From assembly GCA_016214845.1 (NCBI GenBank), contig JACRMS010000021.1:62001-126000 (forward strand): a stretch of 64,000 bases of DNA, written 5' to 3'. Shown here one piece after another: positions 44,966 through 54,663 of the stretch. The stretch comes from Nitrospirota bacterium. Its GTDB lineage: Bacteria > Nitrospirota > Thermodesulfovibrionia > UBA6902. The notes beneath the pieces are model-generated. The model was not told where the DNA came from and made no database searches. It saw only the letters and a list, made by a program, of their open reading frames with translations. Position 1 is the stretch's first letter. Every line of letters begins with the position of its first letter. A program made the position numbers and the translations under genes.

Positions 44966-46099
44966 TTAAAATGCCTTAGTCATTCCAAGGGATATAGAAT
45001 TCTTGTTGTATCCTCCGATGTTATTTGTCGTGGTGAAATGAGAATAATTATATGCTAATGTTGCATTGAAATTTTCCAGGATTTCATAGGAAAGTGAAAA
45101 GTTTACTCCAAGAAGTGTATTATTAATATCTAAATTAACAAGTGTGCCCTTGCCGTAAAAACCTGAAAAAGAACTATTCAGTTTTTCCGATAACAAAAGT
45201 TGTATGCTGGCGGTAGTTTGCCAATTACTGAAAATATCATTGCTGTCAGGAAGTGATTCCTCATTTTCTAAGAATGAAAGAGTTGCGTTTGTGTTTTCAT
45301 TTATTTCATCAGTCAAGGAAACATTGATATACTGAGTACTGCTTCTATTGTTTTCGGTAGAAGTCGAATCAAGCCCTACGCTTCCATCAAAATATAGCCT
45401 GGGGGTTATATTTTGTTTCAAACCCATAGTGGCTCTATTAATAATACCGGCACTGCCATTAGAATAAGCATACGAAAAAGAAATGACAGTATACGCACTA
45501 TACAAGTAATTTAAATCAAGACCATAAGTATTTTGCCACCAATTACTTTCATTTGCTTCAATAGTTCTGTTTTGTGAATAATTGTACTTTGCAGTTACCG
45601 TAAAATGCTCGCTTAAATTTTTTGTATATACAAAGCCATAATTATTAGAAAATGATTCATGTCTTGGCCTGACCATCCCAAATTCCTTCTCGAAAGAGTC
45701 GGGGGAGAAAGAATGAGAAAAATTATAGCTCAAAAAAATGTTATCGTATTCAGAAAACTCATTTTTAAAACTAAAAGTTAAATCTTCAGAAGAGTTCTTT
45801 ATATCTTTAAACCTTGACTGTTGTCGGTGGTTTACAGTTCCTCCTAAATTCAACATTCTTCTTTTACTCTCATATAATGCATCCATCCTAAGAGTCAATG
45901 CTGTTATAAAATCCTCCTTCTTATCTACATCTGAAAAAGTTAAGTTATCATCATATGTTTCGGTAATAGTGCTGGAAATCTTTAAGTCTAATCCATTATA
46001 TTGGAATGCATGGACACCTGTAGACACAAAAAAAAGCAAAAAGGCTATCAAGTAACCTTTTGCAACTATCAGTAGATGACATCTTTTTTTCACTCTCAC
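44966..46099 (-). CDS. Outer-membrane beta-barrel protein of the polysaccharide locus
   Basis: 377 residues with a signal peptide (about 1-31, ending VHAFQ) and alternating hydrophobic/polar strands to the C-terminal aromatic SLGMTKAF, the hallmark of an outer-membrane barrel. The opening ISSTITETYDDNLTFSDVDKK is the start seen in the BBP2_2 / PEP-CTERM-associated barrel group found next to Wza in exosortase-type loci. Strands alternate with Asn/Ser-rich turns. Probably a secretion porin or anchor for the exported polymer. As the first gene of the minus-strand locus, it follows the divergent intergenic region at 46.1-46.3 kb; a TATAAT box (minus strand, 46123-46118) lies 19 bases before its start. 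Confidence 0.85.
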   Translation of the reverse strand: MRVKKRCHLLIVAKGYLIAFLLFFVSTGVHAFQYNGLDLKISSTITETYDDNLTFSDVDKKEDFITALTLRMDALYESKRRMLNLGGTVNHRQQSRFKDIKNSSEDLTFSFKNEFSEYDNIFLSYNFSHSFSPDSFEKEFGMVRPRHESFSNNYGFVYTKNLSEHFTVTAKYNYSQNRTIEANESNWWQNTYGLDLNYLYSAYTVISFSYAYSNGSAGIINRATMGLKQNITPRLYFDGSVGLDSTSTENNRSSTQYINVSLTDEINENTNATLSFLENEESLPDSNDIFSNWQTTASIQLLLSEKLNSSFSGFYGKGTLVNLDINNTLLGVNFSLSYEILENFNATLAYNYSHFTTTNNIGGYNKNSISLGMTKAF

Positions 46100-46269
46100 A
46101 TTAATAAAGATTTTTTATTATATAATAATTCCATAAAATTTTCCTATAGCTGGAATCTCTGTTATATGATTTCATAATCAACCAGTCTAAGTCCAAGTTA
46201 ATCTTCTCAAAGTCTTGCTTATTAAGTTTACTACCTATGATAAAAACGATTATATCTCAACTTAACCGT

Positions 46270-46297
46270 ATGACATATCACATTATTGTGCTAAGAT
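46270..46297 (+). promoter_or_regulatory. Probable sigma70-type promoter of trpF
   Basis: ATGACA (46270-46275) and TAAGAT (46292-46297) are 16 bases apart. The expected start of transcription, about 46304, is at or next to the trpF ATG at 46305, and no ribosome site is seen, so trpF mRNA may be leaderless. Weak matches make this a prediction only. Confidence 0.35.
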
Positions 46298-46304
46298 ATG
46301 TCTA

Positions 46305-46937
46305 ATGCTAAAAATTAAAATCTGCGGAATAACTAACACCGATGACGCCTCAGCGGCGATCGAATATGGCGCTGATGCGTTAGGTTTTGTTTTCTATCAG
46401 AAAAGCCCTCGCTATATAACTCCCGAAACAGCAAAAACTATTATCTCGTCGCTGCCGCCTTTTATAAAAACGGTTGGAGTCTTCGTTGATAAAGAAAAAA
46501 AAGAAGTTGAGAAAATCACCGCTTATACGGGATTAGATTTGATACAGTTTCACGGTTCTGAACCCCCGGAGTACTGTTCTACCAGCAGGAAAGTTATTAA
46601 AGCTCTCAGAGTAAAAGAACTATCCGATCTTGAGCCCTTAAAACGTTACAAAACTGCGTCGGCATTTCTGCTTGATACGTATTCCTCCGAGACAATTGGC
46701 GGAACAGGACAGATATTTAACTGGGAGATTGCTATTGAGGCCAAAAAATTCGGACGGATAATTCTCGCAGGCGGGTTGACTCCTGAAAATATCGAGGAAG
46801 CGGTAAAGCTGGTCCAGCCATATGGTGTTGATGTAGCTTCCGGTGTCGAAGGCAGTATTAAGGGCAGAAAGGACCACAAAAAACTGCGGTTGTTCATTGA
46901 AAGAGCAAGGGGTGCGTCTTTAAAACATTATTTATGA
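46305..46937 (+). CDS. trpF: Phosphoribosylanthranilate isomerase
   Basis: 210 residues, TIM barrel. The catalytic Cys7 is in KIKICGITNTDDA; LDLIQFHGSE and FLLDTYSS supply the second phosphate/substrate region, and RIILAGGLTPENIEEA the catalytic-loop GGL. It converts N-(5-phosphoribosyl)anthranilate to the carboxyphenylamino-deoxyribulose phosphate in tryptophan synthesis. It is the first gene of the plus-strand block and overlaps the next gene by four bases (ATGA). trpB and trpA follow after one unrelated gene; trpC, D and E are not in the window. Confidence 0.96.
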   Translation: MLKIKICGITNTDDASAAIEYGADALGFVFYQKSPRYITPETAKTIISSLPPFIKTVGVFVDKEKKEVEKITAYTGLDLIQFHGSEPPEYCSTSRKVIKALRVKELSDLEPLKRYKTASAFLLDTYSSETIGGTGQIFNWEIAIEAKKFGRIILAGGLTPENIEEAVKLVQPYGVDVASGVEGSIKGRKDHKKLRLFIERARGASLKHYL

Positions 46938-48115
46938 ATGATATGTCAGTTGCAAATGTATCAACGCCTGACAGGACCCTTCTTAACAAAACAGAAATAG
47001 AAAAAATATTAGGCCTGCCTTTCACCAATAATAACAATGTCAGGCTATTACAAAGCGGACAGGAAGTCTTTCAGGCAATCCTCGATGCTGTTTCAACTGC
47101 CCTGCATACTATCTGCATTGAATTTTATATCTTTAAGGACGATGATACAGGCAATAAGCTTTCATCTTTGCTTAAAGAAAAATCCCGGCAAGGCGTCAGT
47201 GTCTACCTGCTGTATGACCATTTCGGGTCATTCCTCACCTCCCGGAATTTTTGGTCTGATTTAAAAAAAGAAGGTGTAAAGGTCAGGGTATCTCATCCTT
47301 TTAAATTGTCATCGCTTAAAAGTTATATTTATCGTGATCATAAAAAGCTCCTGGTGATCGACGGTCAAAAGGCATTTATGGGCGGATTCAATATTGCCGA
47401 CGAATACTACAGGTTTTTTAGAAAGAAGAAAAAGATATGGCGCGATATGGGGATTTACCTTGAAGGCCCAATCACCTCTTCCTTGCTCGACATTTTCAGT
47501 AAAAGCTGGAAGACCTGGAAAGGCGAGCTTATTAAATCGCCAATAGAGCACCCGCAACCAACACACGGCGTCCCAGTTATCCCCATCTTTGTCAGTTCAG
47601 CCAGGGCAAGAAGAAAGATGAGGAGGCTGCTTCTTTACAGTATTAAAAACTCAAAAGAGAGCATATTACTGACAACCGCCTATTTCATCCCGAGCAGAAG
47701 GATACTCAGGGCGCTGATACGCGCGGCTCAAAGAGGCGTAAACCTCAAGCTACTTCTTCCGGGGAAAACAGATGTCCTTTCGGTCTTCTACGCCGGCAGA
47801 AGTTATTATGCCCGGCTGCTAAAGGCAGGGGTTGAAATATATAATTATCAGGGAGCGGTGCTTCATTCCAAGACCTCGGTATTTGACGGTTGCTGGAGTG
47901 TAATAGGTTCCGCAAACCTCGACTTTCAATCTCTGCGGAGAAATGAGGAAAGCAATGTTGGAATTTTCGACATGGAATTCAGCAGGCAGACAACAGAGGT
48001 TTTCCAGAACGATCTTAAGAGCTCAATCAAAATAGATGCTGAGACATGGTCAAGGCGTCCTTTGCATCAGAAGTTTCTTGAAAAGTTCTTTTACTTGATC
48101 ATACGAAAATTATAA
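46934..48115 (+). CDS. Phospholipase-D-type protein (cardiolipin-synthase-like)
   Basis: 393 residues with two HKD motifs, His136-Lys (HKKLLVIDG ... GGFN) and His311-Lys (HSKTSVFDG ... GSANLD), giving an intact two-half active site. The overall layout matches Cls/ClsB-type cardiolipin synthases without the long N-terminal membrane spans, so ClsB-like. The substrate is likely phosphatidylglycerol, with a second phospholipid or alcohol. It is translationally coupled to trpF by the ATGA overlap and sits between trpF and trpB, a mixed operon with no evident functional link. Confidence 0.88.
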   Translation: MNDMSVANVSTPDRTLLNKTEIEKILGLPFTNNNNVRLLQSGQEVFQAILDAVSTALHTICIEFYIFKDDDTGNKLSSLLKEKSRQGVSVYLLYDHFGSFLTSRNFWSDLKKEGVKVRVSHPFKLSSLKSYIYRDHKKLLVIDGQKAFMGGFNIADEYYRFFRKKKKIWRDMGIYLEGPITSSLLDIFSKSWKTWKGELIKSPIEHPQPTHGVPVIPIFVSSARARRKMRRLLLYSIKNSKESILLTTAYFIPSRRILRALIRAAQRGVNLKLLLPGKTDVLSVFYAGRSYYARLLKAGVEIYNYQGAVLHSKTSVFDGCWSVIGSANLDFQSLRRNEESNVGIFDMEFSRQTTEVFQNDLKSSIKIDAETWSRRPLHQKFLEKFFYLIIRKL

Positions 48116-48151
48116 TTATCACACCAAATATTCGCATACTTTTTCCGGTTA

Positions 48152-48179
48152 TTGTTATTCTCCTTTACTGTGATATAAT
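48152..48179 (+). promoter_or_regulatory. Probable sigma70 promoter of trpB
   Basis: TTGTTA (48152-48157) and a perfect TATAAT (48174-48179) with a 16-base spacer lie in the 105-base gap between the phospholipase-D-type gene and trpB. AAGGA at 48204-48208 is a somewhat distant (12-base) ribosome site. This would give trpBA-accD a transcript of its own besides read-through from trpF. Confidence 0.5.
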
Positions 48180-48220
48180 AGTGATTTGCAAAATTCAATC
48201 ATTAAGGACTTGCTGAATTT

Positions 48221-49417
48221 ATGAATGAAAAAGTTCCTGACAACAAAGGTCATTTCGGCATTTACGGAGGTAGGTTTGTCCCCGAAACCCTCATGCCCGC
48301 GCTCATTGAGCTTGAAGCCGCATACAGGAAATACATAAAGGACAGGACCTTTCTTGAAGAATTGCGCTCGCTTCAAAAAGATTTTATAGGAAGACCGACC
48401 CCGCTGTACTTTGCAAAGAACCTCACTGAAAAACTCGGCGGGGCAAAAATCTACCTCAAGAGAGAAGACCTCTGTCACACTGGCGCCCACAAGATCAATA
48501 ACGCCCTTGCCCAGGCCCTGCTTGCAAAGAGGATGGGGAAAAGCAGGGTAATCGCGGAGACCGGCGCGGGACAGCACGGTGTTGCCACTGCAACAGGCGC
48601 TGCGTTAGCCGGGCTTGAATGCGAAATATACATGGGAAGCGAAGATATAAGACGGCAGGCGTTGAATGTTTTCAGGATGCGACTGCTTGGCGCAAAGGTC
48701 ACGGAAGTGAACGTGGGTTCAAAGACATTAAAAGACGCGATCAATGAGGCCTTGAGAGACTGGACGACCAATGTCGGCCATACTCATTATGTCTTAGGGA
48801 CGGCGTTTGGGCCCCATCCCTACCCTGTGATGGTAAGAAATTTTCAGTCGGTAATAGGCAATGAGGCGAAAAAACAAATATTACAAGCTGAGAAAAAACT
48901 GCCTGATCGCCTGATCGCCTGCGTCGGCGGTGGCAGTAACTCCATCGGATTATTTTTTGCGTTCCTTAAAGACAACATCAGAATGATCGGCGTTGAGGCC
49001 GGAGGGCATGGGATTGCATCAGGCGAGCACGCGGCGCGTTTCGCTGGAGGCTCTCTCGGCGTCTTTCAGGGATGTAAAAGTTATCTGCTGCAGGATGATG
49101 ACGGCAATGTGCTCGGCACGCATTCGGTTTCCGCGGGACTTGATTACGCATCAGTGGGGCCTGAACATTCTTTTCTCAGGGACCTAAAAAGGATTGAATA
49201 TACCTATGCCACTGACGAAGAGGCCTTGAAGGCCTTTGAGCTGTTGAGCAGAACTGAAGGCATCATCCCGGCGCTTGAATCCGCACACGCGGTTGCTGAA
49301 GCATCCAAGGTAGCTCCGGCCCTGCCGAAAGATTCCGTCATCATTGTAAACCTCTCAGGCAGGGGTGATAAAGATGTGCAAGAAGTGGCAAAGATAAAAG
49401 GAATAGAGTTGCAATGA
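48221..49417 (+). CDS. trpB: Tryptophan synthase beta chain
   Basis: 398 residues, PLP enzyme. N-terminus [19 protein letters not shown] is the TrpB1 signature; the PLP lysine is Lys91 in [12 protein letters not shown]; the phosphate loop is [10 protein letters not shown]. It condenses indole and serine to tryptophan in a complex with TrpA. The start and length fit the TrpB1 class. The trpA gene follows with a four-base overlap (ATGA), so the subunits are made together. Confidence 0.98.
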   Translation: MNEKVPDNKGHFGIYGGRFVPETLMPALIELEAAYRKYIKDRTFLEELRSLQKDFIGRPTPLYFAKNLTEKLGGAKIYLKREDLCHTGAHKINNALAQALLAKRMGKSRVIAETGAGQHGVATATGAALAGLECEIYMGSEDIRRQALNVFRMRLLGAKVTEVNVGSKTLKDAINEALRDWTTNVGHTHYVLGTAFGPHPYPVMVRNFQSVIGNEAKKQILQAEKKLPDRLIACVGGGSNSIGLFFAFLKDNIRMIGVEAGGHGIASGEHAARFAGGSLGVFQGCKSYLLQDDDGNVLGTHSVSAGLDYASVGPEHSFLRDLKRIEYTYATDEEALKAFELLSRTEGIIPALESAHAVAEASKVAPALPKDSVIIVNLSGRGDKDVQEVAKIKGIELQ

Positions 49418-50190
49418 GCAGGATAACTAAAACATTTATAAATCTCAGATCATCGGGCAAGAAGGCCCTTATCCCCTACATTATGACGGGAGACCCTTCG
49501 CTTGAGGCCACAAAAAAACTTGTCGCGGATATTGGGGAAGCAGGGGCGGACATCATTGAACTCGGGGTCCCTTTCAGCGATCCTCTCGCAGACGGCCCTA
49601 CAATACAGAGGGCGCATGAGCGGGCATTACAAAATGGCGTAACTTTGCGAAAGGTCCTTGCGCTTGTAAAGGAGATCAGACAAAGCTCTGAGGTCCCGCT
49701 GATTCTCATGACGTACTACAATCCGGTCTTTAAATTCGGCATCGAGGCATTTGCAAGGGAAGCATCCGTCGCAGGCGTTGACGGTGTAATAATCCCTGAC
49801 CTGATACCTGATGAGGCGGATGATTTCATAAAGGCCGCGCGTCAATTCAAACTTGATACCATTTTCCTGCTTGCTCCAACAAGCACGCTGGATAGAATCA
49901 AGAAAGTCGTAAAGGCCGCAACGGGCTTTATTTACTATGTATCCATCACGGGCATCACCGGAGCAAAACTTTCAATCGGGGACCCGATGAAAGACACACT
50001 TGAAATTATTAGAAGCAATACAAGCAAACCGGTAGCCGTAGGTTTTGGAATTTCAACACCCGAGGAAGCTGCGGCAGTATCAAAACTCGCTGAAGGCGTT
50101 ATCATCGGCAGCGCAATAGTAAGATTGATCGCCGAAGGAAAAGATATCAAAGATTTTGTGAGGAGAATTAAAAAGGGGATCGGGGATTAG
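49414..50190 (+). CDS. trpA: Tryptophan synthase alpha chain
   Basis: 258 residues, TIM barrel. The catalytic Glu and Asp are in [16 protein letters not shown]; the phosphate loop is [12 protein letters not shown], and [11 protein letters not shown] the loop-6 region. It cleaves indole-3-glycerol phosphate to indole, which passes to TrpB. All expected motifs are present. Fifty-three bases separate it from accD, an arrangement shared with several Desulfobacterota and Nitrospirota genomes. Confidence 0.97.
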   Translation: MSRITKTFINLRSSGKKALIPYIMTGDPSLEATKKLVADIGEAGADIIELGVPFSDPLADGPTIQRAHERALQNGVTLRKVLALVKEIRQSSEVPLILMTYYNPVFKFGIEAFAREASVAGVDGVIIPDLIPDEADDFIKAARQFKLDTIFLLAPTSTLDRIKKVVKAATGFIYYVSITGITGAKLSIGDPMKDTLEIIRSNTSKPVAVGFGISTPEEAAAVSKLAEGVIIGSAIVRLIAEGKDIKDFVRRIKKGIGD

Positions 50191-50243
50191 GGATTGGTTT
50201 TTTTACCGACCCCTGACTACTAACCCCTAACTACTGTCTTTAT

Positions 50244-51098
50244 ATGGCCTGGTTTAAGAAAAAAGAACAACCTGCGATTGCAAAGAAGGTCAAAGTCCCG
50301 GAAGGGCTCTGGGTAAAGTGCAATTCCTGCAAGGAGATCATCTACCGTAAAGAGGTGGAGAAGAACCTGAAGGTATGCCCTAAATGCAACTACCACTTCA
50401 GGATTTCCGCCAAGGAACGTATATCGCTGCTTGTAGACGAAAACAGCTTTGTCGAAATTGGGGAGAACCTGATATCCAAAGACCCCCTCAATTTCAAAGA
50501 CCAGGTCACATACAGGGACCGTCTCGGCGAGTATCAGAAAAAAACGAGCAACAAAGACGCCGCGATGGCCGGCAGCGCCCTGATAGGCAACCATAAGACA
50601 ATGCTCGTCGTCCTTGATTTTGAATTTATGGGCGGCAGCATGGGTTCGGTTGTCGGCGAGAAGTTTGTTATGGCCGCTGAAAAGGCCGCCGAAGAGGAAT
50701 TGCCGTTAATATCCGTTGCCTCATCCGGAGGCGCAAGAATGCACGAAGGGATTATCTCTCTCATGCAGATGGCAAAAACCTCAGCCTCAATAGCAAGGTT
50801 TAAAGAAAAACGAATGCCCTTCATATCAATCCTTGCCGATCCGACCTTCGGAGGGGTATCAGCAAGTTTTGCGATGCTGGGAGACATAATGATCGCGGAA
50901 CCCAAAAGCCTGATAGGCTTTGCTGGACCGAGGGTAATCGAGCAGACGATAAAACAGCAATTGCCCGAGAACTTTCAAACCGCGGAATTCCTGCTCCAGC
51001 ACGGGATGATCGACATGATCGTCCCCAGAAAAGAGTTGAAGCAGACCATTATTAAACTTTTGTCATTGACCACCGGTAACAGTAACATAGAAAAATAG
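50244..51098 (+). CDS. accD: Acetyl-CoA carboxylase carboxyltransferase subunit beta
   Basis: 284 residues. A four-cysteine zinc ribbon at the N-terminus (CNSCKEI ... VCPKCNYHF) precedes the crotonase-like carboxyltransferase domain with SVASSGGARMHEGI, DPTFGGVSASFAML, and LIGFAGPRVIEQT. It pairs with AccA to transfer carboxyl from biotin to acetyl-CoA, the first step of fatty acid synthesis. accA is not in the window. No strong ribosome site precedes the ATG, suggesting coupling to trpA or a weak start. Confidence 0.97.
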   Translation: MAWFKKKEQPAIAKKVKVPEGLWVKCNSCKEIIYRKEVEKNLKVCPKCNYHFRISAKERISLLVDENSFVEIGENLISKDPLNFKDQVTYRDRLGEYQKKTSNKDAAMAGSALIGNHKTMLVVLDFEFMGGSMGSVVGEKFVMAAEKAAEEELPLISVASSGGARMHEGIISLMQMAKTSASIARFKEKRMPFISILADPTFGGVSASFAMLGDIMIAEPKSLIGFAGPRVIEQTIKQQLPENFQTAEFLLQHGMIDMIVPRKELKQTIIKLLSLTTGNSNIEK

Positions 51099-51149
51099 AC
51101 ACCCTGACCCTCTCCCGCAAGGGGACAGGAACTTTATTTCTACATTATC

Positions 51150-52514
51150 ATGACCACTGATTTTCAAAAATACGACTCGACAGTAAGTTATTTATACAGC
51201 CTTCAAAAACACGGAATAAAATTGGGGCTGGAAAATACAAAGAGGCTGATGGGCCTTCTTGGAGGGCCACACAAATCTTTCCGCTCCGTGCATATAGCCG
51301 GGACCAACGGAAAAGGTTCCACTTCCGCTGCGATTGCATCCATTCTCAGGGAGAACGGTTTTAAGGTCGGCCTGTTCACCTCTCCTCATCTGGTCAGTTT
51401 TACGGAAAGGATACGGGTAAACGATCAGCGCATTGAGGAGTCCGAGGTCATTAATATAGCGGCGATGATTCGCGATCTGCTAACAGGGACTGATCTGAAC
51501 CCGACTTTTTTTGAGTTTGTCACCGCGATGGCGTTTTACTGCTTTGCGCAAAACAAAGTTGACTGGGCTGTGATTGAGACCGGGATGGGCGGAAGGCTCG
51601 ACTCTACGAACGTCATTCTTCCTGAGGTAAGCATTATCACCAACATAAGCCTCGACCACTGCGAGTTTCTCGGCGACAGCATCTCTGAGATTACATTTGA
51701 GAAGGCAGGCATTATTAAATCAGGGGTGCCGGTTATAACATCCTCGTCAGAGCCTGAGGTTGTTCAACAATTGTCTGACATAGCAGGAAGCCTCGGCTCC
51801 GCGGTCCATGTCTACGGCAAGGATTATAAAGGCGCGCTTACCGGGATGGATTACAAACAGATTAACTTTGATTACAGCGGCTATAATAATTACGGCAATC
51901 TCTTGATGTCACTGTCCGGGAGATATCAGCTCTACAATGCCTGCACCGCGGTGCGCGCGTGTGAAGTTTTGAGAGAAAAGGGGTTCACCATTTCAGACGC
52001 TTCGATCAGGCAGGGCCTGCTCAATATCAAACTCGAAGGCAGGCTGGAAAAGGTGTTGGAGTCGCCGCCCATTTTCATTGACGGCGCTCACAATCCTGAG
52101 GCTGCCGCTTCACTTGCTGAATCAGTCCGGGAACTTTTTTCTGATAAGAAAATTATCCTGATAGCCGGGATCATGGACGACAAGGATGTCGATGGGGTAT
52201 TGAAACCTCTTGTCCAGATCGCTGAATCAGTAATACTGACAAGGCCCAGATATGATCGCGCGGCCTTGCCTGAGAGACTTGAAAACATCATAATCAGCCT
52301 AAAGAAATCAGGCATGAATATTACCAATTCGATAACTAAAACCGACACCATCTCCGGGGCCCTGAATATTGCAAAAGACCGGTGCAGTGATGACAATATT
52401 ATTCTCGTAACCGGGTCGTTCTATACAACTGGAGAAGTGAAAGAGGTATTAGGCAGCACAGGAGTTTTTACAACGTTAAGAGAACAAGTGGAAAATAAGG
52501 AAGTGAAAAAGTGA
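51150..52514 (+). CDS. folC: Folylpolyglutamate synthase / dihydrofolate synthase
   Basis: 454 residues, Mur-ligase type. The ATP loop is HIAGTNGKGSTSAAI; FTSPHLVSFTERIRVN, ETGMGGRLDSTN and NISLDHCEFLGDS (metal and gamma-phosphate sites) follow, with FIDGAHNPEAA near the C-terminal domain. It adds glutamate to dihydropteroate and folates. Both activities are likely, as in most bacteria, but cannot be separated by sequence. The stop overlaps the GTG start of lptD as GTGA. Confidence 0.95.
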   Translation: MTTDFQKYDSTVSYLYSLQKHGIKLGLENTKRLMGLLGGPHKSFRSVHIAGTNGKGSTSAAIASILRENGFKVGLFTSPHLVSFTERIRVNDQRIEESEVINIAAMIRDLLTGTDLNPTFFEFVTAMAFYCFAQNKVDWAVIETGMGGRLDSTNVILPEVSIITNISLDHCEFLGDSISEITFEKAGIIKSGVPVITSSSEPEVVQQLSDIAGSLGSAVHVYGKDYKGALTGMDYKQINFDYSGYNNYGNLLMSLSGRYQLYNACTAVRACEVLREKGFTISDASIRQGLLNIKLEGRLEKVLESPPIFIDGAHNPEAAASLAESVRELFSDKKIILIAGIMDDKDVDGVLKPLVQIAESVILTRPRYDRAALPERLENIIISLKKSGMNITNSITKTDTISGALNIAKDRCSDDNIILVTGSFYTTGEVKEVLGSTGVFTTLREQVENKEVKK

Positions 52515-54637
52515 AAGAGTTCGGTGTTTGGAGATTGAAGCTAACTTCCCCTTTTACTAAAGGGGGTTTAACTTTCCTCTTTGCTCTCTGCTCTCTGCTC
52601 TTATCATCTCCCTCCGCCTCTGCCGAAGGAATGGCTGATATTACCGCTGACCATATGGAACACCTCGCTCAAACCAATACCTACATTGCAACCGGCTCAG
52701 TCAAGATAGTCTTTGAAGATTCCACGCTGACCGCTGATGAGATGTTCCTTGACGGAAATACATCTGATGCTGTTGCCTCAGGCAATGTGGTCCTCGAGGA
52801 CAAGGATTCTGTCATAAAGGCAGATAAGATTGAAATGAATTTAAAGACCAAACTCGGCGTGGTTTACAACAGCAATATTTTCTACAAGAAACGCAATTTC
52901 CACATTCAAAGCGGGAACATTAAAAAGATCGGTGATAAAACTTTCTATTTTGACAGGGCCTCGGTTACGACTTGCGATGCGGAGGTGCCTGCGTGGAGTT
53001 TTTCAGGGAGAGACGTCGAGATCACTCAGAACAAAAGTTTAAGCGCGTGGCACGGCACCTTCAATGTCAAAGACTTCCCTGTCCTGTATTCTCCATATAC
53101 ATGGGTGCCTCTTCTTCAAGACCGCCAGACCGGGCTTCTGCAGCCGTCCTTTGGTTACAGCAGCACAAGAGGGCAGTCTTACAGACAGGGGTTCTTCTGG
53201 GCCATAAAAGAAAACCAGGACGCGACCATATATCTTGACTATTATTCCGAGCTGGGATTCGCGGAGGGCCTTGATTACCGTTATGCATTAACACCTGAAA
53301 CATACGGCGAGTTATGGTATTACCGCACGAGAGACAATGAACCTGTCAGAGAGCTCTCGGAATTCAAGTCCTATAATAACGCGGAGCTTCCGTATGATAT
53401 TTCAAGCTATTTGAAAGTTCACACAGTGAGCGATTTCGATTACTATGAGAGGATGGATTCAACGTCTTTGAACAGGTTCGGGCTGTCATCATGGGGAGCA
53501 ACGAACCCTTTCGGGTTTGCCTCAGAGGAGAGGTATCAAAAATATCTTGAATCGGACCTGCAGTTGTCCAGGCCTTTTTATAACGGAAGGGTATACCTGC
53601 TGGCCCAGACCAGGCAAAGCCTCGAAGGCAGGTCCAATGAAATACCCCAGAGCCTTCCTGAAATAGGCCTCGTGCTTAATACGCAGTCTATGGGAGATTT
53701 CTCTTTTAACACATCGCTCAAGGGTGTAAATTTCTGGAGGAGAGACGGGCAGAAAGGCCAGAGGTTTGACATCAACCCGAACCTCTATTTCAGCTATGGC
53801 AGGCTGATAAATATCACCCAGAAAATAGGGCTGCGCGATACAGCATATTTCCTGGAAGATCCTGACGTAAGCGAAAACAGATTCATCTATGACCTCAGCA
53901 CAACATTAACAACAAAGTTCTACAAAAAATACTCTTCGTTGGTCCATATCATCGAGCCGTCGGTGGAATATGAATACATACCTTCAACATTCGATGAGGA
54001 CATCTCCTTCTTCGATTCTACAGATTCCATTGCTAAAACAAACGGTATCAATTACGCGCTTACTAACAGGGTGTCCGGCCTGGCCCCTTTAAACCTGGAA
54101 GCCAGATTCAGGCTTTCGCAGAGCTTCAGCCTGTTTAATGATGACAAAAGATTCTCTCCGGTGCTCGCGGAAGCGGTAATGTCAAGCAATCATGTGACGC
54201 TGCAGCTTAATGCTTCATATGATATCGATGAAAGACGGATGTCGGAAAATATCGCCTCTTTGATACTGAGGAACTCGATCGGTTATGTCGGTGTAGGTGA
54301 AAATCTCCGGGAAGCCACACAGCTTGATCAAGTTACTTTTGAGACAGGCCTGAGCAATCCTATAAAGTTCTTCAATATATCTCTTCCAATAGATGTAGGA
54401 GGGAAAATATGGTATGACCTGAACGGGCACAACACCCAGGAATATGACATCCAGGGCGTTTATTCTCATCAATGCTGGCGCCTGGCGCTTGCCTATATAA
54501 AAAGGATCACCGATTACCAGATAATATTTACAATAGAGTTTAAAGGAATAGGCACCATAGGCACTTCAAGCACTACAGGAATGGAAGGTTCAAAGATAGA
54601 GCCGATAATGCCGGTAGGGCTGCCGATGGAATATTAA
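52511..54637 (+). CDS. lptD: LPS-assembly protein LptD
   Basis: 708 residues. A signal peptide (to about 38, SPSASAEG) is followed by an OstA/LptA-like beta-taco (ADITADHMEHL, SVKIVFEDSTLTADEM), then a long barrel rich in aromatic strands. It inserts LPS in the outer membrane with LptE. Only scattered cysteines are present, so the disulfide pattern of the E. coli protein is not conserved. It starts at GTG 52511, overlapping folC. The first 25 codons include a translated dispersed repeat (LTSPFTKGG), unusual for a signal peptide; the hydrophobic core LTFLFALCSLLLS follows it. Confidence 0.93.
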   Translation: MKEFGVWRLKLTSPFTKGGLTFLFALCSLLLSSPSASAEGMADITADHMEHLAQTNTYIATGSVKIVFEDSTLTADEMFLDGNTSDAVASGNVVLEDKDSVIKADKIEMNLKTKLGVVYNSNIFYKKRNFHIQSGNIKKIGDKTFYFDRASVTTCDAEVPAWSFSGRDVEITQNKSLSAWHGTFNVKDFPVLYSPYTWVPLLQDRQTGLLQPSFGYSSTRGQSYRQGFFWAIKENQDATIYLDYYSELGFAEGLDYRYALTPETYGELWYYRTRDNEPVRELSEFKSYNNAELPYDISSYLKVHTVSDFDYYERMDSTSLNRFGLSSWGATNPFGFASEERYQKYLESDLQLSRPFYNGRVYLLAQTRQSLEGRSNEIPQSLPEIGLVLNTQSMGDFSFNTSLKGVNFWRRDGQKGQRFDINPNLYFSYGRLINITQKIGLRDTAYFLEDPDVSENRFIYDLSTTLTTKFYKKYSSLVHIIEPSVEYEYIPSTFDEDISFFDSTDSIAKTNGINYALTNRVSGLAPLNLEARFRLSQSFSLFNDDKRFSPVLAEAVMSSNHVTLQLNASYDIDERRMSENIASLILRNSIGYVGVGENLREATQLDQVTFETGLSNPIKFFNISLPIDVGGKIWYDLNGHNTQEYDIQGVYSHQCWRLALAYIKRITDYQIIFTIEFKGIGTIGTSSTTGMEGSKIEPIMPVGLPMEY
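52548..52565. repeat. CCCCTTT/AAAGGGG palindrome in the start of lptD
   Basis: CCCCTTT (52548-52554) and AAAGGGG (52559-52565) form a 7-base stem with a 4-base loop, in a context that reads as the dispersed element often translated as SPFTKGG. It begins 38 bases after the lptD start codon. It may be a small mobile repeat that inserted in frame, or a hairpin that limits translation. Confidence 0.6.
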
Positions 54638-54663
54638 ACTCTTTATCCAAAAACGGCAGTTAT

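Noticed and set aside
1-46099. Exosortase (XrtA)/PEP-CTERM system
   Set aside because: FemAB-like, barrel and Wza-like genes resemble those of exosortase loci, but no exosortase, PEP-CTERM protein or PrsK/PrsR-type regulator is present in the window.
48155-48577. 140-codon minus-strand frame over the trpB start
   Set aside because: It overlaps trpB and has no recognisable domain; trpB is unambiguous.
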